NCBI GenBank assembly: GCA_030619425.1
Contig: JAUXBJ010000001.1
Span: forward strand, 1-21,360
DNA: 21,360 bases
Reading direction: 5' to 3'
Source of the DNA: a bacterium
GTDB lineage: Bacteria > Zixibacteria > MSB-5A5 > GN15 > FEB-12
Positions 15,392 through 21,360 of the stretch are shown one piece after another. The translations under genes were made by a program, and so were the position numbers. The notes under the pieces are model-generated. The model had not been told where the DNA came from and did not search any database. It worked only from the letters and a program-made list of their open reading frames with translations. The number at the start of each line of letters is the position of its first letter. Position 1 is the first letter of the stretch.

Positions 15392-16124
15392 CGAGAGCCT
15401 TCAGTCTTTCAGTCGGCGAGATCAGATTCGTGACACGAACGCCGAAGTTTTCGTCGATCACAACCACTTCACCGCGCGCCACGATTTTGTAGTTCACCAA
15501 CAGATCCACCGGCTCACCGGCCAGCTTGTTCAACTCGACGACCGACCCCGGTCCCAGGGAAAGGATGTCGGATATGGACATCCTGGTACGGCCCAACTCG
15601 ATCGACACCGGCAGGTTGACATCCAGGAGCATGTCGATATTCTGCGTCTCGGGTTTGCCGGCCGGCGCCGAGAGCTGCTGGAACTCTGCTTTAGAGACAG
15701 AGGCGGCGTCGAAGTTGATGTCATCGGGAGTGGCGCCGCTGCCATCCTCGGGTAGCTCCTCGAGCATCGCCAGCATAGCCGCTTCGGCATCACCTTCCGG
15801 GACATCGGCCTCATTGACGACGCCGGCACCATCCTCAGGTGATTCAGCCTCAGCCGCGCCGGCTTCAGCCAGGATCTCATCAGCCGATGGAGTCGCGCCT
15901 TGTGAGTCCACCGGGGCCGAGTCATCATCCGGGGCCGGGTCATCCGCGGGAGGTGTGTCCTCAGCCGATTCGCCGGGAGCCTCGGCCGCCTCACTTGACG
16001 CGGCGGCATCTTCAGCCGGCGCCGCCGATTCGTCCGGCTGGGCGACAGCCTCTTCCGGTTCGGATGAGGACGACTCCGCGGCCTCAGCGTTCTCAGGAAC
16101 TTCCAGGTCTTTCTCGTCAGCCAT
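15378..16124 (-). CDS. fliN: Flagellar motor switch protein FliN with long acidic extension
   Basis: 248 residues against the usual 100-140. The SpoA domain is at about 160-240 ('DVNLPVSIELGRTRMSISDIL', 'GSVVELNKLAGEPVDLLVNYKIVARGEVVVIDENFGVRVTNLI'). The first 145 residues are Ala/Glu/Asp/Pro/Ser-rich and almost surely disordered. Within them 'TPSADEILAEAG' (about 78-89) resembles the FliM CheY-binding motif LSQDEIDALL but lacks its exact residues. FliN is part of the switch complex C-ring. The ATG at 16124 follows fliM by 3 bp. The reading frame is continuous with no sign of fusion by frameshift. Confidence 0.97.
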   Translation of the reverse strand: MADEKDLEVPENAEAAESSSSEPEEAVAQPDESAAPAEDAAASSEAAEAPGESAEDTPPADDPAPDDDSAPVDSQGATPSADEILAEAGAAEAESPEDGAGVVNEADVPEGDAEAAMLAMLEELPEDGSGATPDDINFDAASVSKAEFQQLSAPAGKPETQNIDMLLDVNLPVSIELGRTRMSISDILSLGPGSVVELNKLAGEPVDLLVNYKIVARGEVVVIDENFGVRVTNLISPTERLKALGEDQ

Positions 16125-16127
16125 TAT

Positions 16128-17123
16128 CTAAGTCTCCTGTGCCTCTATATCGCACGGTTGAGTAATCTGAACCGCCCGCTTCTTTCCGGATAGGCCCGGT
16201 TGGGCGAAGTATTTTCTTCGTTTGTTGACGTAGACCGCAATCGGTTCGCTGATCTTACGCTCCGAGGGTACAATATCCCCTGGCTGCAAACCCAAAAATT
16301 CGCGCACCTTGATGGTTGTCATGAGCAATTCGGCGGTTACCATGGTGTCGACGTTGTTTAGGTTCTGCCGATTGATCATACGGTCTTCGTCGAGGTTTTT
16401 CTTCTTGGTTGCGTCTATCCAGTTCTGCGCCGAGAGCTTGGTGATGATCGGTTCCAGTGAGACGTAGGGATAGCACAGTGTCAAGAGTCCGGTCGATTGA
16501 AACACCTTGATTTGAAACGACACGACCACCACTGTCTCACCCGGCGGCACCACCTGGATGAACTGAGGGTTGGTTTCGAAGCTCTTCTGCTCAATCTCCA
16601 GCTTGACGATATTCTCCCAGGCGCGGGTGAGATCGCTGTAGAGTTTTTGGGACAGGCGACCCATGACGGAGCGCTCGATGCCGGTTAGCTCACGATCAGA
16701 CTCGAGAATCTTACCATTCCCGCCGAACATGCGGTCGATCAGGGCGAAGGTTAACGTCGGGTTGTAGTCAACGAGACATCCTCCTTCCAGGGGCGTCGCG
16801 GCATAGGTGTAGGTACAGGATGGAGACACCAGCGACATTATGAATTCGGAGTAGGTGATCTGGTCGACTGAGACAAGATCGACATCGGCAATTGTCCTGA
16901 GGAGCGCCGACAGAGTGGAACCATAATGACCGGCGAAGTTGTCGTGCATGTTCTCCAGCGTGCGAATCTGGTCTTTGGAGACACGGTTGGGGTGTTTGAA
17001 GTCGTAGGCGATGATCGACCGTAATCGGTCATCATCGAGCTGTTCGTCATCGACCTCGCCGTCCCCGGCCGACACGGTGGTCAAGAGAGCATCGATCTCG
17101 TCCTGTGAAAGTATCTTTGCCAA
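16128..17123 (-). CDS. fliM: Flagellar motor switch protein FliM (TTG start)
   Basis: 331 residues. The C-ring protein that binds phosphorylated CheY through its N-terminal peptide: 'LSQDEIDALL' at residues 5-14 is exact. A CheC-like middle domain contains the GGNG turn (G134-G-N-G137). The C-terminal SpoA-like domain is at about 250-320. The start must be TTG at 17123, since the codon directly before it is TAG and no downstream ATG would keep the conserved peptide. An AAGGA site lies 9 bases upstream. Just before it, ATG-AGT-TAG is an in-frame two-codon mini-frame. The gene lies 14 bp after fliL. Confidence 0.98.
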   Translation of the reverse strand: MAKILSQDEIDALLTTVSAGDGEVDDEQLDDDRLRSIIAYDFKHPNRVSKDQIRTLENMHDNFAGHYGSTLSALLRTIADVDLVSVDQITYSEFIMSLVSPSCTYTYAATPLEGGCLVDYNPTLTFALIDRMFGGNGKILESDRELTGIERSVMGRLSQKLYSDLTRAWENIVKLEIEQKSFETNPQFIQVVPPGETVVVVSFQIKVFQSTGLLTLCYPYVSLEPIITKLSAQNWIDATKKKNLDEDRMINRQNLNNVDTMVTAELLMTTIKVREFLGLQPGDIVPSERKISEPIAVYVNKRRKYFAQPGLSGKKRAVQITQPCDIEAQET

Positions 17124-17137
17124 CTAACTCATTCCTT

Positions 17138-17737
17138 CTACTGGAGAACAAAATCGGTGAAATAGACTCCGATCAGTTCATCCGTGCCCATCAATTTGGA
17201 CACCCGCTTTCTTATCTGGTAGCGGACGATTTCCTTTTGCTTGGCGTCGGTCAATTGCGCCACCGTTTTCGACGACAGGATGGTTATCAAAGCGTCGCGA
17301 ACAACCGGTTCTTTAGCGGCAAACTCCTCTTCAAGGCCCGGTGAGTTGAGTTCGAACCCGAAGGAAACGGAGAGAAACCGCGAGCCGCCGGTGCCGGCCG
17401 GATTGACAACGATATCCCTAATCGCGTAGATGAGTGTTTCGCTTTCGCCACCGTGACTTTTCTTCGGCTTCTTTTTCGGTTTGGGTGCTTTGTGTTCGGA
17501 AGATTCCTCCGATGCTTCGGTCTGTTCGGTGTATTCTTCCTCCGTGGCGTCACTGGATGATCCGGACAGCATCGGTTTGACTACAAACAGCGCCACTACT
17601 ATGCCTATCACCACCGCCGCCAGACCGATTCCACCGAGCATGATCAGTTTCTTCTTGCCGCCTTTGGCGGAAGCTCCATCGGCCGTGGCGGTATCTTCGG
17701 AGGCCTCTACTGTGGTTTTTTCTTCATCGTTGGCCAT
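17138..17737 (-). CDS. fliL: Flagellar stator-associated protein FliL
   Basis: 199 residues. An Asp/Glu-rich N-terminus (1-27), one membrane segment (about 31-55, 'LIMLGGIGLAAVVIGIVVALFVV'), an acidic/Lys linker with a 'KPKKKPKK' run, then the periplasmic FliL domain ('IYAIRDIVVNPAGTGGSRFLSVSFGFEL', ending 'GVYFTDFVLQ'). FliL supports torque and stator function near the motor. The domain end is typical. The AGGAG site six bases before ATG 17737 fixes the start, and it follows flbD by 2 bp. Confidence 0.96.
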   Translation of the reverse strand: MANDEEKTTVEASEDTATADGASAKGGKKKLIMLGGIGLAAVVIGIVVALFVVKPMLSGSSSDATEEEYTEQTEASEESSEHKAPKPKKKPKKSHGGESETLIYAIRDIVVNPAGTGGSRFLSVSFGFELNSPGLEEEFAAKEPVVRDALITILSSKTVAQLTDAKQKEIVRYQIRKRVSKLMGTDELIGVYFTDFVLQ

Positions 17738-17739
17738 GG

Positions 17740-17964
17740 TCAGCTCCTGTCAAGTACGTCGGCGGTATCCGGACTGATCGTCCGGATACCTGCCTTGCGT
17801 TTGAAGTCGGCGACCCGGTCGATGATTTCGTCGATGGTTTGCTTGACCATAATCTTCTTGCCGGTAGTCAGGCAGATGATAGTCTCCGGGCTGGCCTCGA
17901 CGAATTCGATCAGGTCGGCGTTAATAACCAACGGCGCGTCATTTATTCGGGTTACCTTAATCAT
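17740..17964 (-). CDS. flbD: FlbD/SwrD family flagellar protein
   Basis: 74 residues. The family signature is clear: 'MIKVTRINDAPLVINADLIEFVEASPETIICLTTGKKIMVK' and 'IDEIIDRVADFKRK'. In Bacillus this family (SwrD) supports motor power. It is not the Caulobacter sigma-54 activator of the same name. The ribosome site AAGAGGTAG overlaps the flgE stop codon, so it is coupled to flgE. Its location between flgE and fliL is standard. Confidence 0.95.
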   Translation of the reverse strand: MIKVTRINDAPLVINADLIEFVEASPETIICLTTGKKIMVKQTIDEIIDRVADFKRKAGIRTISPDTADVLDRS

Positions 17965-17970
17965 TGACTA

Positions 17971-19950
17971 CTACCTCTTAATGTTAACCAGTTCTTCCAA
18001 CATGCTGTCGGACGTGGTGATGATTCGGGCGTTGGCCTGGAAACCACGCTGGGCGGTGATCATGCCCGTGAACTCCTGGGCAATGTCGACCGAGGATGAC
18101 TCCAGGGCGCCCGATGAAATCGAAGCGCTGATAGTCTCACCGGCCACACCGGAAAGCGCTTCGCCCGAGTTAGCAGTCGGTTGGTACATCGACTTGCCGG
18201 TTTTTCTCAGACCGGCCGAGTTGGTAAAATCGGCTAACATGATCTGCGCCAGCACGCGCGTGACGCCGTTGGAGAAAATGCCGGAGATGTTACCGGATTG
18301 ATCGATTGTAACTTTCTCCAGAATACCGAGGCCATAGCCGTCCTGGCCGGTCATGGCGGCGGTGTGATTGCCCGATCCGAAACCGGTCAGGCCATCGTAG
18401 TTGCCGGACGTACCGGGGTCGAATGCGATCTGCATATTAGCCGCGCCATTGTTGGGGTCTATGGTGATCGCCGAGGCGCCACCGTTGTAGTCAAACGTGT
18501 TCAGAGATCCGTCGGGGTTGAAGCTAACATAGCCGGTACCGCCGGAAGTAACTGCCTCTGATCCCAACGTTCCGGCCGTCCATTCCCAGCGGTTCTGAAC
18601 CAGCGATTTGAAAAACTCAAGCGTCAGCGTGTGACGACCGCCCTGCGAATCATACACATTGATCGATGTCGTGTGAACAGTGTCGGCGGTGTCAATAGTC
18701 AGGACATCAGCACCGGTGGCCGCGGTCAACCCGCCGGTTCCAGTGATCATGGTAATACCACCACCGCCGATGCCGCTGATGCCGGTGCAAAGTCCGGTGG
18801 CGTCGTCAATCACCATGTCCAGAAGGTTTATCTGAGGTCCGGCGGCAATACCGCTGCCGCGTGACGGCGTAAAAGTATCGGTTATGGTAAAATTAGCGTT
18901 CTGACCACCAGCGGTCTGGAAGGTATTGCCGTCGGCGATGCCGAAGATGACGTTGACGATATTCTCACTGCCGGCGGTTGCATCAGCCGTTGATGAGACC
19001 ACGCCATAGGTGCCGTCGGCGCCGGCCCGGTCGCGGGTGATAGTGATGGTGCCCTGGTTGGGCGGCGGACCGCCTGATTCGGTCAAGGCGGCGGTGATGC
19101 CATCGATCTGACTTATCGCATTGATCAGGTCGGCAACTGTCGAAGTTGTGCTCAGCCCGCTGATGTTCTCGGTTCGGGTGCCGTCAATTGTGAGTTGGAA
19201 GTCATCAAACGTGTTGACACTCAGCGCTCCAAGCGTGGCCGTCGAGAGCAACCCGGCAACGATCGCGCCGGTGAACTCTGCCTGCAGGGCCTGGGCGCCC
19301 GATATATCAATCGAATGGGTGCCGCCGACACCGTCAACCGCCGTTCCCGAAACCGACAGGATGTTGGACGTACCCGCGGCCGAGAGCGATGAGATCGAGT
19401 CGGACGCCGAGGCGTCAAGGTTGTTGCTAAGGGTAACTATTTCACTCGGCTTGGCCGGGTCTTGCTGGCCAAACGGCAGTGTGATTATGCCGATGGTAGC
19501 CAGCGAGGGAATGTTGCCGGATGAGTCGGCCATCTTGCCCTGAACATAAAGTCCGGTCGAGGGATCGACGAGATTCGAACCGGCGTCAAAACCAAACGCA
19601 CCCGCTCTGGTGTAGAAGCGGTTGTCCTGGCCGTCACCCAGGATAAAGAATCCTGTGCCCTGAATGGCCAGGTCGGTAATCTGACCGGTTGTTTCCAGGC
19701 CACCCTGCTGGAACAGGTTGTCGATCGTGCCAACCTGCATACCCATACCCAACTGCACCGGGTTAGTACCGCCGATATTCGCCGACGGCCGTCCGGCGCC
19801 CTTGTAGGTCTGGACCAGCGCCTCCTGGAAGTTGATACGGCTTGCTTTGAAGCCGATGGTGTTGATGTTGGCGATGTTGTTACCGATCACGTTCATCTTC
19901 ACCTGGTGGTTCTTTAGTCCGGACACGCCGGAGAACAGTGATGCCATCAT
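17971..19950 (-). CDS. flgE: Flagellar hook protein FlgE, long form
   Basis: 659 residues against about 400 in enteric bacteria. The conserved N-terminal rod/hook motif is at 4-30 ('SLFSGVSGLKNHQVKMNVIGNNIANINT'), followed by the FlgE 'ATTGQITDLAIQGTGFFILGDG'-type region (near 85-107). The C-terminus is typical ('ALESSSVDIAQEFTGMITAQRGFQANARIITTSDSML'). The extra length lies roughly at 215-430 and includes a stretch near 250-290 ('FQLTIDGTRTENISG...VADLINAISQIDGITAAL') that resembles the hook IN motif. It has a single Cys (near 388). The start (ATG ATG at 19950) has a GGAGG site. It is preceded by a 100-bp gap with a small hairpin. Confidence 0.97.
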   Translation of the reverse strand: MMASLFSGVSGLKNHQVKMNVIGNNIANINTIGFKASRINFQEALVQTYKGAGRPSANIGGTNPVQLGMGMQVGTIDNLFQQGGLETTGQITDLAIQGTGFFILGDGQDNRFYTRAGAFGFDAGSNLVDPSTGLYVQGKMADSSGNIPSLATIGIITLPFGQQDPAKPSEIVTLSNNLDASASDSISSLSAAGTSNILSVSGTAVDGVGGTHSIDISGAQALQAEFTGAIVAGLLSTATLGALSVNTFDDFQLTIDGTRTENISGLSTTSTVADLINAISQIDGITAALTESGGPPPNQGTITITRDRAGADGTYGVVSSTADATAGSENIVNVIFGIADGNTFQTAGGQNANFTITDTFTPSRGSGIAAGPQINLLDMVIDDATGLCTGISGIGGGGITMITGTGGLTAATGADVLTIDTADTVHTTSINVYDSQGGRHTLTLEFFKSLVQNRWEWTAGTLGSEAVTSGGTGYVSFNPDGSLNTFDYNGGASAITIDPNNGAANMQIAFDPGTSGNYDGLTGFGSGNHTAAMTGQDGYGLGILEKVTIDQSGNISGIFSNGVTRVLAQIMLADFTNSAGLRKTGKSMYQPTANSGEALSGVAGETISASISSGALESSSVDIAQEFTGMITAQRGFQANARIITTSDSMLEELVNIKR

Positions 19951-20050
19951 GGTAACGTTTCCTCCATAGGTTTCACCAGGGCCTCTCCATCAGAATGGAG
20001 TCCAACTCTGGAACTAGGGTTTATCATTTGTCTCTTCATTGTTTTCTCAT
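19951..20050. other. Leader region before flgE with small hairpin
   Basis: A 100-bp gap. CTCCAT (19985-19990) and ATGGAG (19995-20000) are exact inverted repeats with a four-base loop. In the transcript the hairpin lies about 25 bases before the GGAGG ribosome site of flgE. There is no T-run. It may stabilise the flgE mRNA or separate its expression from upstream genes. No promoter consensus was convincing here. Confidence 0.45.
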
Positions 20051-20455
20051 TCAAATAATCACTGCCGAATCGATCGCGGTGACGACACCCTCGCGCAGGT
20101 TGTCGCGGTCGAAAACCGTGATGACGGTCCGATTGGGTACGGATACCACATAGGCCGCATCATCTGAAAGGATCAGCGTCTCTTTGGAACCCTTGGCGTC
20201 GGCTTTGTCGATAGCGCCGGCTAAGCTCTTAAGGCTCTCATCGGAAAGCGTCAGACCGCGTGAGTACAGCCGTTCGTGGGCATGTCGGGAAAAGGCGATA
20301 TTGCGCGACTGAGCCATCTCAGCCGAAAACATTTCCTTGAACGAAGAACCATTCGGTTTTTGCTGCTGTCCGGTTGCCTGTGTCCGCTGAGCGATCTCGA
20401 TCAAGTCGACCGGTCGCTGATAACCGCTGATACGCGAACCTGAATTGACTGCCAC
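20051..20455 (-). CDS. Flagellar operon protein between flgD and flgE (TIGR02530 type)
   Basis: 134 residues from GTG 20455 with an AGGAG site. The C-terminal 85 residues match the small-protein family found between flgD and flgE in many flagellar operons: 'FSRHAHERLYSRGLTLSDESL', 'AIDKADAKGSKETLILSDDAAYVVSV', 'NRTVITVFD' and an end 'VVTAIDSAVII' where VFTNIDSA is usual. The N-terminus is variable. No catalytic role is known. Order and spacing (13 bp after flgD) fit the family. Confidence 0.9.
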   Translation of the reverse strand: MAVNSGSRISGYQRPVDLIEIAQRTQATGQQQKPNGSSFKEMFSAEMAQSRNIAFSRHAHERLYSRGLTLSDESLKSLAGAIDKADAKGSKETLILSDDAAYVVSVPNRTVITVFDRDNLREGVVTAIDSAVII

Positions 20456-20468
20456 GACCTATCTCCTC

Positions 20469-21170
20469 TCAGCCATCGTCTTCGGTTTCATCAAAGGCGC
20501 CATGCTCACCGATCGCGGTGATGTCACTAAGCGGAATCTCGGTGCCGTTAACGCGCAGGAAGGCAGCGCCTTCACGATAGATGATCGACTCCACCATGCC
20601 GACCAGGTATAGTTTCGGCCTGACCGTCGCTCCGGAAGCATCGGTGGCGGTGGCCTCGACCGTATAGTAACCGTCCGGGGCGCGGTTTCCGATATTGTCA
20701 CGGCCGTCCCATTCGATCGAATTAGCGCCGGGCTCCAAGTTGCTATCCGTTAGTCTGGCCACCACGTTGCCCTGATGGTCGCGGATGGTGAACTCAACGT
20801 CCTGAGCAAATTCATCAAGGGTGTAGCTGATCTGCGGGCTGTTGTCGCTGTCGACGTAGATCCCGCCGTACGACGCCTTAATATCCTTGCCGATAAGTCC
20901 GGCGGCCATAGTGTTGTTGATGGACTGCATCTGCAGGAAGTCCCACTGGTTCGAAGCTGCGATGCCGTTGGCGATATTGTTCATCTGCTCGAGTGTCGAG
21001 AACTGCGCCAACTGGGCGATGAAGTCCTCGTCGTCCATCGGCTTCAGCGGGTCCTGGTAACGAAGCTTGGTGATCATCAACTGAAGAAAGTCATCCTTGC
21101 CCAGCGTTTTGACGCCGCCGGTTTGCGACGTGTTGCTGCCGTTGATGGTCAATGGTGAAATAACGCTCAT
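20469..21170 (-). CDS. flgD: Flagellar hook assembly (cap) protein FlgD
   Basis: 233 residues. FlgD caps the growing hook and is exported before FlgE. The N-terminal motif is clear at about 22-65 ('TLGKDDFLQLMITKLRYQDP', 'DEDFIAQLAQFSTLEQMNN'). A Tudor/Fn3-like FlgD domain follows (about 95-220), with 'EWDGRDNIGNRAPDGYYTVEATATD' and 'ESIIYREGAAFLRVNGTEIPLSDI'. The ATG at 21170 has an AGGAG site that overlaps the upstream stop region, and the gap to the preceding gene is 12 bp. Standard length. Confidence 0.98.
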   Translation of the reverse strand: MSVISPLTINGSNTSQTGGVKTLGKDDFLQLMITKLRYQDPLKPMDDEDFIAQLAQFSTLEQMNNIANGIAASNQWDFLQMQSINNTMAAGLIGKDIKASYGGIYVDSDNSPQISYTLDEFAQDVEFTIRDHQGNVVARLTDSNLEPGANSIEWDGRDNIGNRAPDGYYTVEATATDASGATVRPKLYLVGMVESIIYREGAAFLRVNGTEIPLSDITAIGEHGAFDETEDDG

Positions 21171-21182
21171 ATTATTATGCTC

Positions 21183-21360
21183 CTAAGCCAGCACATTCAC
21201 TCCGCCGGCTCCGACGTACGTTTGATTGGCTTCCGACACTATTGGAATCGTACCTGCTTGTTTCAGTTCCGCCAGCGTATCCGGATCAGGATTGCCTGGA
21301 CGCGTTGGACGGTGCCACTGTCGGCGGCGGTCGAACAACTCTTCTCCGGCCTGACGACCA
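21183..21360 (-). CDS. Probable hook-length control protein FliK, C-terminal fragment
   Basis: A minus-strand frame open to the right edge encodes the last 58 residues of a protein ending '...ANQTYVGAGGVNVLA' and then stop (TAG at 21183). The fragment is Arg/Gln/Pro-rich ('GEELFDRRRQWHRPTRPGNP') with a terminal 'GVNVLA', like many FliK tails that end in 'GVDVxA'. Its position directly before flgD is where fliK is usual in this layout. The FliK substrate-specificity domain is outside the window, so the call rests on position and the tail only. The stop codon lies within the flgD ribosome site. Confidence 0.6.
   Translation of the reverse strand, partial: GRQAGEELFDRRRQWHRPTRPGNPDPDTLAELKQAGTIPIVSEANQTYVGAGGVNVLA

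Noticed and set aside
17971..19950. Lysinoalanine cross-link of FlgE as in spirochaetes
   Set aside because: The protein has only one Cys, located in the inserted region rather than at a known cross-link position, so there is no support.
1..21360. CRISPR, tRNA, rRNA, insertion sequence, prophage or toxin-antitoxin genes
   Set aside because: No regular spaced repeats, RNA gene signatures, transposase motifs or small toxin-antitoxin pairs were found. All genes fit one motility cluster.

Overview
The window is one co-directional block of flagellar and motility-control genes, all on the minus strand, so it reads biologically from right (21360) to left (1). It begins inside a probable fliK C-terminus. 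It then runs flgD, a small flagellar-operon protein, flgE, flbD, fliL, fliM, fliN, fliO, fliP, fliQ, fliR, flhB, flhA, flhF, flhG and fliA (sigma-28). After fliA comes an accessory tail: a small charged protein, a membrane-anchored DUF6115/DUF2802-like protein, a zinc-ribbon DUF2225 protein, three consecutive PilZ proteins, a secreted protein of unknown function, a GAF protein with a histidine-kinase dimerisation (DHp) helix but no ATPase domain, and a PAS-GAF sensor cut by the left edge. I see no tRNA, rRNA, CRISPR, insertion sequence or prophage gene.

Organism: a flagellated, most likely diderm bacterium. FliP and one accessory protein carry signal peptides, and the gene order with FlbD, FlhF/FlhG and a sigma-28 gene resembles that of Deltaproteobacteria-like and FCB-group lineages (for example Zixibacteria, Latescibacteria or Gemmatimonadetes). 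No 16S or ribosomal marker is present, so a phylum assignment is only a guess. Translation uses Shine-Dalgarno sites throughout. GTG starts are common (FlhB, FlhG, FliO, two PilZ proteins and the FlgD/FlgE-intergenic protein), and FliM appears to start at TTG.

Layout: 17.1-21.4 kb holds the hook genes (hook-length control, hook cap, hook, FlbD). 13.7-17.7 kb holds the motor switch and first export genes (FliL, FliM, FliN, FliO, FliP, FliQ). A 274-bp gap at 13430-13703 is the only long break. It contains a sigma-54-like element and, about 100 bp further upstream, a 16-bp palindrome, which could make an internal promoter for everything downstream. 7.4-13.4 kb holds the export gate (FliR, FlhB, FlhA) and the number/placement GTPase-ATPase pair (FlhF, FlhG). 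6.5-7.4 kb is fliA. From 1 to 6.5 kb lies the accessory tail. From fliR to the left edge no gap exceeds 31 bp and many genes overlap by about 4 bases, so this is probably one long transcript.

How the parts work together: the core genes build and switch the motor. FlhF/FlhG should set site and number, and FliA should activate late genes. The three PilZ proteins with intact c-di-GMP motifs suggest second-messenger control of motor or matrix output, and the two sensor proteins suggest a phosphorelay input. The most unusual points are the altered G-motifs of FlhF with no clear FlhG activator motif, the triple PilZ array, the ATPase-less kinase-like protein beside a second sensor, and the putative internal sigma-54 promoter before fliR.
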